A DNA stretch of 64,000 bases from Achatina immaculata (taxonomy: Eukaryota; Mollusca; Gastropoda; Stylommatophora; Achatinidae): contig CM019704.1 of the NCBI GenBank assembly GCA_009760885.1, positions 13,747,803 to 13,811,802 of the forward strand, written 5' to 3'. Position numbers and translations under genes: made by a program. Positions 12,201 through 24,200 of the stretch are shown here, in pieces. Under the pieces are notes generated by a model that was not told the DNA's origin, ran no database searches, and saw only the letters and a list, made by a program, of their open reading frames with translations. Positions within the stretch are counted from its first letter, which is position 1; each line of letters starts with the position of its first letter.

Positions 12201-15200
12201 TAACAATGTCCTCTTCAGAGTTTCACGCGGTCTACCTCTTTTTCTTTGACCTGTTTTGTGTTCCATTTTATAGCTTGTTTTGGGATTCTCTGACTGTTTC
12301 TTCTGATCACGTGACCAACATATGTCCATCTCCTTTTCCTGATCACCCATGAGACTGGTTGTTGTTCAGTCATCTGTCTTATCTCTGCATTGTTCTTGAA
12401 TTCGTTTCACTGGATGCAGAGTATTTTCCTTAGGCATTTGTTTCAAAAAGTTTAATTTCTTTTCTATTTCTTTAGCTGTTTTCTAGCTTTCACATGCATA
12501 AATGAGGGTGGATATTACATTTGAATTGAATATTCTTAACTTGGTTTTTGTGCTTATAACTTTTGAATGCCATATGTTCTAAAGATTCTTGAAGATCAAT
12601 GCTGCTTTTGCAATTCTAATTCTAACTTCCTTTCTGGTGTCACCATCCTGGTCTATGTAGCTGCCAAGGTATGCAAATTAACAAACTGGAATGTGTAATA
12701 TTTCACAGAAACAATGAATGCTTGCTTATGGAATGTAAATGGAAGTTAAGACTTTCAGTCTGGTAATCAATGACCCATAGCTGACATGTTAGCACCAGAG
12801 CTGGTGAACCACAGCTGACCATGACCCTCCCAATTCTCCATTGAACAACCCCCCCCCCCCCCCAAAACCTGGCTAACAGGACAGAAATTGCCTTAGTCCC
12901 TATGACGGTGGAATCTGCTAAGGAAGTACTGTATAGCCCCTGCTTTTTAGCTGCACTGTGGGACCGAAAAAGAAGCTGTCATAAGTCATAACCTTGTCCT
13001 AATTTGCTGTTCCTCAACATCTTCACTGCACTGACTGCCACAGAACACCAGCTTGCAGCTCCAGGGAGCAGGGAGATAGAAGACAAAGTAGAAGAAGATG
13101 AAATGTAAATGGCTTGAAACACTGTTACTTCTCTGATGATCTGAGGAGTTGTGCTGCCACTGTTTTGTTCTACAACAAGTTTTTTGCTTAAATACTAGAT
13201 CATTATTAACTTGTACAATTTCCACACAGAAGGGTGACAGCAATGGATCTCAAGCTATTTCTGCTCCATATTTTCACTGTGCACCCTGCCAAGCTGATTC
13301 CTGTCCATCACTTGATAATGTCCACCACCTACTTCACCTATTTTGTTGTTCACCCTTTGATCTTTTCCCTCAAGTATGGTTTTCACTATGTCCTAGGCTT
13401 CTTGACTACCAAAATATTTTAACTGCTTTTCATTCTGATTTTCATTCCATCTCTTTTAAAAGTCACCTGATCCGTTATTTCTTTTGTTTATCTCATTTCT
13501 GTCCATGGCATATGCTGTAGTCAAGAAGATGATGGTGATGATGACAGTTACAGCAACTGATAAAGACAACCATAGTGGTGATAATGGTAATAATGGTAGA
13601 CATCATAAGTAGGGCATGCAGTAATAGCTGAAGAAAACTTGGATTTGTGATTGTAATATGAAGATGATTTAGAAAGGAAAAAAAAAAGATTACGCTGACG
13701 GTAAAGTTAGTTCCACTTACTAGAAAGAACATCCTCGGCTGCATCTCTTTTCTTGAAAGCTTCTGCAGTTCACCTTGCTTCACCAGAACCTACAAGATTC
13801 GAGACTGGTGAAAACAAAGAACCTGAAGAAAAAGGGGCTGAGAAGCAATGGAAATTGTTTTTCTAAAACAAGAATTTTCCAAAAGCATTTTCCAAGGAAA
13901 GCACAGACACTTGACACTAATGTTGTTGAAGCAAAGTAGTCCACAATTCTCCCAATCTTCTAACAGCAACCACTGATAACAAGAGTCAAACAAATGAGGT
14001 AAGTGCTTTCATGGTTCTTGTCATGGTGGAGCTGATAAGTCTGGTACTGCAGCTCACTAGGATGACATCCCATCATAAAACAATAGCTGGCCAAGACCCT
14101 ATTCCACCTCCCTGTGGTGCCCCTGGAAACAGACAGTAGTCTGAACAAATGAATAAGGTTAGCAGTGGGAAGAAAAACCCGGTTCTAAAAATGCACTGAG
14201 CCAAAGTCAGATGGGGTAATAGGCATAACTGTAACCCAGTATGTGGCCAAAGCCATTATGGTCATACATCCAACATTAAAATCACTGGTGAGAATAAAGC
14301 ATAAGATCTCATAGCATTCACAACAATATATTAAAAAAAACCATCTCATAACCAAGACAATCTACAACAATACCAGTGTGTATACATGGAGCTTTGACTA
14401 GAACTAATCTAGGTGGTCAGACTACATGAACCTCTAACCGTCAACTTCATGTTTCTGGCAAAAATGATATGGTCAAGATCTTGAAATAAAGGCATCAAAT
14501 CAGATTTGGAGGTAGCCATGGTGTTACAGTTACAGACCTAAGACACATGCTTCTTGTCTTCACATTTATATCTCAGTTCAAATATGAGCTGAAGAGAATT
14601 ATGGAATTGACTAATGCTGCTCTCTAAAAGACACCCACTTTCCCCTTGAATATTTCAATTCTGAGATTTTGTTATAGATTCTGTTACAGATTCTGTTGCA
14701 GACTATGTTACAGATTGTGAAATTCAGTTAAAAATTCAGAAATAAAACAATATTACTTGATTTACTATCCTCTACTCACTCTTCCAGGCTGTATGACTTC
14801 AAACTGTCCAATCAGTGATCTCTGAACCTCCAACAGCTTTTGGACATTATCCTGCATTTCAAGACACAGTAAAAACTGTGAAAGGCATATACCAGAAACA
14901 AATTCTTGATGGAAGAAAGCCATATGATAAATCAAAATTTAAATACAATGATATTAGTAGATGCTTAGGAACATTTTTTCCCATCAATCATGAGAACTAT
15001 GAATAACAGATCTAAGACCAAGCCACACAGAGGATGATCCTGCATGGAGATACTGCATCATTTGAGGGAGAAATAAAGGTCAATCCTGATGACAGATCAT
15101 CCACAGAAAGACTTGATGTTGATGTTTTATTGTTACAGTTTTAAGTTAAAAGACAAATAATAAAAGTGCTCATGAGATAAACTGCTCAACAAAAGAATAT

Positions 15201-18200
15201 AAAAACTAACCCCCCCTCCTTTCCACAAACAAAGAAAAAAAACTAAATTCCATCTGTTTAAAAACCATCTTCAAAGATTACAGAGTTGTTGTAGAGGTAT
15301 AAGTATTGAAAAATACCAAGAAACAGTAAGAAGAACTGAAAACATAATAACTAATCATCACTAGTGATGAAAAGAAATGTAAGAAATCTTCTTCTTCATA
15401 TGCATTGTCTGTCTATATCTGCAGTCCTGTCTCTTTGATAAAAATCACTGTTTTTTTGTAATTCATGTATGGAACCACACATGAATTACATTAAAGAAAT
15501 TACATATTAAAGAAATTAAATTACATATTAAAGAAATTAAATTATATATTAAAGAAAGTAAATTAAATTACATATTAAATTAAACTAAATTAAAGAAATT
15601 AAATTAAATTACATATTAAAGAAAGAGAGGAAGACTAAGGCGAAGATGGCTGCAAGACATCGTTGATGATCTGCAAATGTATGCATCAGCAGCAGGCCAT
15701 CTTGCTCACAACCGAGAGGCCTACAGTAGTGCTGTTAGAGAGGCAAAGTTCTGCAAGGGACATGCAAATGAATGAATGAACGAATGAATGAGTGAATGTA
15801 TGGAACCATAGAGCTTATCTTCTTTGGTGGTTTCACTGGGCCAGTAATTGCTTCTCAGTGTCTCATAGCTAGTGCAGTTTTGGAGGAAATGTTCCACAGT
15901 TTGGGGCACATGTACACAGAGTAGTAGTAGTACCAACCTTAAACTTCGTATACATATGACTTAAGAGTCGGCCGTGTCCTGTTTGGAGATGGAAAATGGT
16001 GACTTGTTCCTTTCTGTTTAGCATGTGATGGTCATCATGTAGGTGTTTGTGGCTTCCTGTAGGTTTTTATCATGCTTTTCTTCTGATTATAGGTGATTGG
16101 TATGTTTGGTTGCTCCAATTAAGTGGTCTCTTTGGCTAGATGGTAAGCTTTTTCACTGCCTGGTACCCCACAGTGGGATGGAATCCACTGCAAAGTGACT
16201 CTGTGTTGTGAGTCAATTTTTGACAAGGCATTCTTAAGGTCTGGTAGTTTGTTGCACTGAAGAGCTTCTAGTACCGATCTTGCATCCGTGACAATTACTA
16301 TGGGACATGTATTGATTCTGGAGTCTGATAGTTTTTCAATCGCAGTAATAATTGCCCCAACTTCTGCATCATAGTTGCTGCAGTATTTTCCATTGGGTAT
16401 GGAAATATTGTCAGTGATGTTTGGATAATCAATATGTGCTCCTGCCCCTCCATTCTTTATGGTACTGTGTGCAGATCCATCTGTATACACACATATCTAG
16501 GTGTCACATGGGTATTTGTCATCTAGCACACTAATTTTCTATTGATCTTACAGGACCGCTTTGCATCTCACCATTCTGCACTTCTTTCATTCAGTTTGAA
16601 TAGTTATTTGCATATAATCTGCTTCTTTCCACAGTGTATGCTCTAGTGCAGATGATAATGAAGCAACTACAGTTGGAAGGTCAGGTATCAGCTTACACAT
16701 ATGCTTGGCTTGATGATACATATGCTTGGCTTGATGAATGAAGCTTCTTCTTTTAAGCCGTCTTAGTGCCAAGTTATTGAACCTTTCCTTCAGGGGATGG
16801 CTTATAGAGCTGAGGAACTTCTTTTCCAAGGTCATGACCTTTATGTCTCTACATTCTTTTAGCGCTTGAACACCAACTATTTTCTGCATTTCTACTATTG
16901 GTGTGGACCTCATTGGACCTGCGATAATCCATGGTGACTGATTTTGTACCTTGTCTAGATTATGCAGTGTAGTGTTTGATGCTGTGCAACAAGCTGTTCA
17001 GCCATATTCTAAATGTGTAAGAATACTTTGGTGACATACATTCTTGAGGATTCTTTCACTAGCTCCCAAATTGTTCCTACTCAATTTTCTTAATATGGCT
17101 AGTTTTCTTCTGGCTTTTGCTTCTGCACTGCTAATGTGTTGTTTCCAGGACAGTTTTGAGTCAAGAGTCACTCCTAAGTAAGTGGTTTGGTTGTCCATCC
17201 TTAAGGATATTTCATTTACAAAGATCTTACCTGCTTTCTGTTTAGATGTTTTTATGTAAGAAATGAGAACTATAGAAAAAAAAGGGTTAATCTGATATTG
17301 AAAAAAAAAAATCTTCTTCTTATATCTTATATCCTTTCCGTGCCATTAAACATCACATAGGGCTCATATATAAACGTCACATATATAATAAAAATGGGGA
17401 GAAAAGAGTAACATGAAGGAAAAAAAGAAAAAAAAATGTTATGCCTTTTATACTGAAAATATTATCTGGATATGCATGAGAATTATTCACATTATGATTT
17501 AATTATAGGGAAAAAAACCACCCAACATTATGATTTACTTACAGGAAAAACTGAACAGACATTAATATAATTGGCTGATAATAAAAATCAACCAATAATT
17601 TTAGGAAAAAAATCAAGCAACATTATGATTAATTATAGGGAAAAAAAATCAACCAACATTATGATTAATTATAGGGAAAAAAAAAAACCAACATTATGAT
17701 TTACTTATGGGAAAAACTCAACCAACATTAAGATTTAATTATGGGGAAAAAACCAATATTATGATTTAATTACATGAAAAAAAACCAAACAATCAACATT
17801 ATGATTTAATTAAAGGGGAAAAAAAATCAACCAATATTTGTGATGGTGGAGTAAAACATTAACTAATTATCAAAAAAATAAATATGACCTATTTTTCTCA
17901 CTGTGTCAACTTTGTTGCCAGATTTGTTAACACTGCAAGTTTTAAAAGTATTTAAAGTAAAAAAATATTACACGTATTTTTTTGTAAAGATAATAAGGCA
18001 TGCTAAAATAGGAAGAAAATCTAGAATCCTTACCCCATGTCTCATGCTGTCATTAGCATGATCTGCAACTTCACTGACTATGTTCAGAGCAGCTGTTCAA
18101 ATAATGAATATTAATCGGCATTAATTAATTAACTCTTTGTATCCTCTGAAGATAATCAAAGTATACTTAAAATCAGCAGCTGGACTTCCTTCCGGAATCC

Positions 18201-21200
18201 ATTTGTCGACATGAGGCGTGGTTTCAGTTGAATTCAGAGCGGTTGTGTGTTAATTTAAGGTCACTAGGTTTTTGTTTATCAACAAATATGGCTTCCAGTG
18301 GTAGCTTATTTCATCCAGAGCAGCGTATTTCTGCATTACAAGCTCAAAATTTAATTTAAAAATGTCTAGACTGTGGTGAAGAGAATGCAGTAGTAGAGAT
18401 TGTGAATTTTCGGATCCATGTGGTGCTGATTCAAAGGATGAGGATGTTTTGGTTTTTTTTTTGTCCAGAAGCAAAACATGCTAGAAGGGTACTGGTGATA
18501 CTACTTCTCAGCTTTTTGCTAGTACTAGCTATAATATCACAGTAAGTAATGCTGGAGATTGTGTAATTTAAAAAATTAAATGCTGTAGAATGCTTCAAAT
18601 TAAAAAAAAAACACAATGGCCTGCTTTCTGGCAAAATATTAATCACTGCCCGCACACTTGTTTTCATTTAAATATTACCCTACCCACTGGTGTTTTTAGT
18701 TTACTGTAAATGCATAATTAGTGTATGTTTTCATGTAAATTTTGGAGGATATGTGAAGAAAAGGTGTTTGTGTACACTGTGATTCATTTCAGAAATATTG
18801 GACTAACTACAGCGGATTAACTTGATGGGTAAGTGAAAAAAACATTGTTCCAATTTCTTCATTTTCCACTCTTTCTTCTCAGTTCTTAGCTCTTTTTTCT
18901 GTTATATTCTAACAACATACTAACAATTTTATTAGAAAAACAAAATACATTTTTTTCTTGTTTAAACAAATGTATATCATACTCATCATCATCATCATGT
19001 GCCGTGCCGACTGGCGTTGGCTATTATGCTTCTCCAGAGTATCCGATCCTTCATGCAGGCCATCAGCTCAGATGGTGATCTCCTCTCACACCATCCCGTC
19101 AGACTGTCCAGTATCATTTCTCTTGGTCTTCCTCTTGATCTTCTTCCTTCTATTTTTCCTGTTGTTATAATATTTTCAATGCCCCCTCTTCTCATTGCAT
19201 GTCCTATGAAAGTACACTGTCTCTCTCTTATCTTTTTGACAAGGTTTTTTGTCTCTCCAGCTCTTCTCATACATTCTTCTTAGTTATTTTTGCTGTCCAG
19301 GGGATTCGCAACATTCTTCTAATAAATCACATTTCTGCTGCTTCCAATGATTTTTGTGCAGACTTGCCTATTGTCCATGATTCACTTCCATATAACAAGA
19401 TAGGTTCAATATAGCATTTTAGGACTCGTTTTCTAACATTCATTGATAAGGATGTGTTGGTTAATATGTTTCTCATTCTCTGAAATGCAGTCTTTGCTTG
19501 GCCTATTCTGTTCCTAATTTCTGTTCTGCATTTCCCATCTGAAGTTATTACTGCTCCAAGGTATTTGAATTTCTGCACCTGCTTTAGAATAGTTCCGTTT
19601 AATTTAATACTGCATGCTGGTGGATTCTGTTTCTTTGATATAACCATAGTCTCTGTCTTTTTGATGTTCAAAGTAAGGCCTTTCTGTTCACTTTCTTTGG
19701 CCACTTTATCCAAGAGATTTTGCAGGTCTTGTTGGTTCTCAGCTATCAGTACTGTGTCATCAGCATACTGAAGGTTGTTAATATTGTATCCTCCAATTTT
19801 TATGCCTGGTTCTGTGATGATTGTTCTTAGAATATTCTTGCTATACAGAGAAAAAAGGTCTGGAGATAGTACACATCCTTGTCGCACCCCTTGTTTTATA
19901 GGTTGATATTTTCCAATTCTATTTTCAACTCGAACTGCTGCTTCTTGCTGCCAGTATAGATGTTTTACAATCCTCAGGTCTTTGCCATCTATATTGATGT
20001 CTTCAAGCATTTTAATAATTTCATTATGTTTCACCTTGTCAAATGCCTTGGTGTAATCAATGAAACATAAGTAGAGATCTTTCTGTACTTCAGAACAAGG
20101 AAAAAGATAAAAATGGAAATAGCAGATGAACAGTTTGGATTTGTTGAAGGAAAGGGAACACACAATGCCATATATGCTTTACGAACACTAACAGAAAGAG
20201 CTTTAGAAGTACAGAAAGATCTCTACTTATGCTTCATTGATTACACCAAGGCATTTGACAAGGTGAAACATAATGAAATTATTAAAATGCTTGAATATCA
20301 TACTGCAAATCAGATTATGTCTTTGTCATTCTTTTAAATGTGACAACCATCCCATTCCACATTGTGAAATTTACCCTCCTTGGTATTTGAGGGAAAAACC
20401 CCCAGTATACAAAGAGTTAATTATTAATCTGTTTAATTCTAATTGCAATAGATTCATATAATATAAAACTGCATGTTTTTCCAAAATAAGAAAATAAAAA
20501 TCACAGTAATTAAACCAAAATGATAAATTCACCTGTTAAGCCAGCAAATATAATTTTTTTTTTTTTGGGCATAAGAGCGCGAAAAACTGGCACTAAATCT
20601 GAATTTACAACATCATCATAATTTTTAGGGACAAGATTGGCACCATCAACATATACCCAGTCTCCCTCTGTCAGCCTTGGACTTGTGGTGAGGGGTTAAC
20701 TCCCAGCTTTAACCTCTCAATCATGAAGATTAGGCAGCTGATTGGCATAATGGTTAATACACCTGTCTCTCATGCAGATGTGGTTAAAGTGGCCAGAGGC
20801 ACCTCCAAACGCCCATCTGTAAAAATGGGTACTAGCTCCTTCTGGAGTTGGGGAAGGAAAGACAACCAGGCATGATGCTATCTTCATCAGCCTTTGGTGT
20901 GCCGTCAGTTCAAGAAAAATATGGATACTAACACAATAAGCCCTCAATGAATCTGATAGGTTTGTGTTTTTGTGAGGCTCTGGCAAACAACAGAAAGATG
21001 AACTGGAAACTGGAAGCAACAGAGATGTGGTTTTGGAGAAAGATGTAGCACATGTGGTTATATATATATATATAACCAGAAAAAAAAGAACAAATGAAGA
21101 ACTTCTCATGGAACTTACCAAATATAAAAATATTGGTAAGAAGCAAATAAACTTACTGAATGTGTCCTTGTAATCTGGAGATGACTCAGTCAGATGTTTC

Positions 21201-24200
21201 AAATAGTCTGAAATTATATTTGAGGACATAATAGCTCAAAATTGTATGTAATGAGGCAGGTTATGAAACTGTATATAATGAGGGAATAATAGTATCTGAA
21301 ATCATATAAAATGACACATAAAAGTAAAAATAATGTTTCAAGGTTTGACATGCTGCTCTACAAAAGTGTAAAAAAGAGGTGAAAGGCATATACCAGAAAC
21401 AAATTCTTGATGGAAGAAAGTCATTGTAAATGAACAAAAACAACCAAATAAGTTTCTGTAAAAAAAACAACAAAAGAAAAGATGGAAAAAAAATAGTCAA
21501 GATAATACATTAATAAAAATACAATTTCTGAGCCTTAGAAAGACGGTGATAATGTGTACCTTGCAATAACAGCTTATACTGTGGAATCCTTTGTATAGGT
21601 TTCAGCATGTAGTGTTTAAGAGCCAGTTTGGCACATCTGGGGCTCATCTTTGGAAATAAAACAATTTTTTAATGGAAGAAAACAATTCAGAATTGACTAC
21701 ATTTCTAGTTGTATTTGTTAAAAACTATTAAAAAAAAAAGAAATTTGCTAGAAAATATCTGAAACTCTTTTAATATACAGTATGATGAGTTTTAGTTTTA
21801 TTCATATTTTCTTATTAAATAGTTATATGATTAAATATTATATAAAATTAGACTCTTTTGAAAACAAATGCCTAAGGAAAATACTCTGCATAAAGTGGAA
21901 TGAATTCAACAACACAGAGATAAGACAGATGAGCTAACAACAAACTGTCTCATGGGTGATCAGAAAAAGAAAATGGACATATGTCGGTCATGTGATGAGA
22001 AGAAACAATCAGAGAATCCCAAAACAAGCTATCAAATAGAGCATACCAGGTCGAAGAAAAAAGATCGACCATATGAAACTCTAAAGAGGACATTGTTAAG
22101 AGATGCCAGTTTAGTGGGCATAACATCCCTTGATGAGGTTGAAAAGCTTGCCAAAAACAGGAAAACTTGGCAAAGTACCATGTGAAGGACGTAAGATGAT
22201 ATTTTCTTAACAAGATATAAACATTCCTAAATGTTATAAATATTGTTAGTTCTATTTACACTTCCATGTTATGAAATGTATAGATAATTAAACATAATAT
22301 TACTGTCAGGGGGAGAACTGGAGCAACACAGTATTCCACTACATCCAGAAACAAGTCAAATGGTTTAACCACATTACATGACTACCACCAGACAGTATAG
22401 CACACACAAAATTCAAGCCAAGAATTTTAGGGAACCAAGGGAGAGGCTACCTGCGCAAGAGATGGAGGAAATTACAGAAACCTTAAATATCCCATGAAGC
22501 AAATCAAGATGTCTGTTTTTCCCACTCACCACTGAAAGGCATAGGAGGAAGGAGACAAGACATTATTTTCCTCACACACTTCATTTTATTATTTTAAAAT
22601 AGGTTTTTTGGGCAGCTAAATGAGGCTAAGGTGCCTATTTATTAATGAGAAGAAATATCCTATACTGTTCAAAAAATGAAAGCCACATTACTGTAGTTGT
22701 AATGGATACCAATTTTCAAACTTTTATCAAAATTTTATTTTACGGAATTAATGTTTTGATCTTAGCATGAAGAAACTTTAAGACTTTAACAATGAAATGA
22801 TGTTCATTAAATTTGGTTTGGACTTTTATTATCTGCAACTGAGGCCTCTGTTTCAGTAAGATGTATGGCCTCCTGTGGCCTGTATCAGAGAATGACATCT
22901 CCTTGACATGGATCCAATTAGCTGTTGGATCTTCTGTTGTGGGATGGCTGCCAACTCTTCCCGCAGTGCAAGAGTCAACTGTTGGAGACTGGTTGGCGAC
23001 ACATCTAGCTGGCAGACTTGTCTGTTGAGTTTATCCCATAAGTGTTCTATTGGGTTCATGTCTGATGACATGGATGGCCACAGAATGGTCTGGACGTTGT
23101 TGTCAGCGAGGAACTGGGTGCTGTTGTGCCACATGAGGTCAAGCGTTATCCTGTCCAAATATCAACCCTGGTGCAGCCAGAAGTTGAAGGACGCGAGGAC
23201 GAAGAATTTCAGCAACATATCGCTGGGCACTCAGGCATCCTTCAATCTGCACCAGGTCACTTCTTCTCATGAAGCTGATCACCCCCTACACCAGTACACC
23301 TCCACCACCATGTGGAGGAGCCTCATCCATGCAGTTCTGGGCATAGCACTCATGGATTCTGCAGTAAACTCTTCTCCATCTATCGTGTTGCTAGGGCAGA
23401 AAGAATGATTCATCACTAAACCAAACCCTTCTCCAATCATTTGCAACGGTCCATTGATGATGCTGGTTTGCCCACCGCAGTCGGTTCTGGCGATGCCGCT
23501 CCATAAGAACAGGACATCTGTAGGGTCTTCTAGCTCAAAGACCAGCGTCATGCAGCCTGTTCCTTATCGTTTTATCTGAAATTTGATGAGCTGCTGTCAT
23601 TGACTGGACTGTTGAGTATGCAGTTGCAAATCGATTCCTGAGGTGACATAGCCATACTTGTGCACTGAATTTTCAAATGAACTGATTCAAGGAGCGTCAA
23701 TCTTTTATAGGCATTCAGTAACATGATCAGTGAGTTTTGTGTTCAGTAAGTTTCACAGGATTCTAATGAACCTGTCATGAGTTACTGTCAAAAATGCTGT
23801 TTTGACTAGTGTCGCTTTTCTGTGCTCATGAATAAAAGGGATGGTTTAAATAAAAAAGGTAGATAGAGGTGTATGGTGCAGTTTTACAAAGTGAGAGAGG
23901 GAGTGAGTAAGGTGAGAAAAAACGAATAGAAAGTATGAGAATGTATAAATGAAAAACATACAACATCTGATATTTCGGCGTGAGCTTTTTTCGAGGATTA
24001 CATGCACGAGACAAAAAAACAAAAAAAAAACGAAGAACTTATCTGAATGTGGCCTCCTCCAGAAGTAGAAAACAGAGAAATGTGTGTAGTAGAAGGAAGG
24101 ACCATGCTGACCACAACAAAGGATACCCGACAGAGCCAATTGTAAAGAAGAGGTGGAGAGAGAGGAGGAAAACAAGTGGTAGAAAGGGGTAGGGGGAAAA

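Noticed and set aside
13234..13422. Small plus-strand open frame next to exon 12
   Set aside because: Hydrophobic and low in complexity, and the region resembles the reverse strand of a LINE 3' end.
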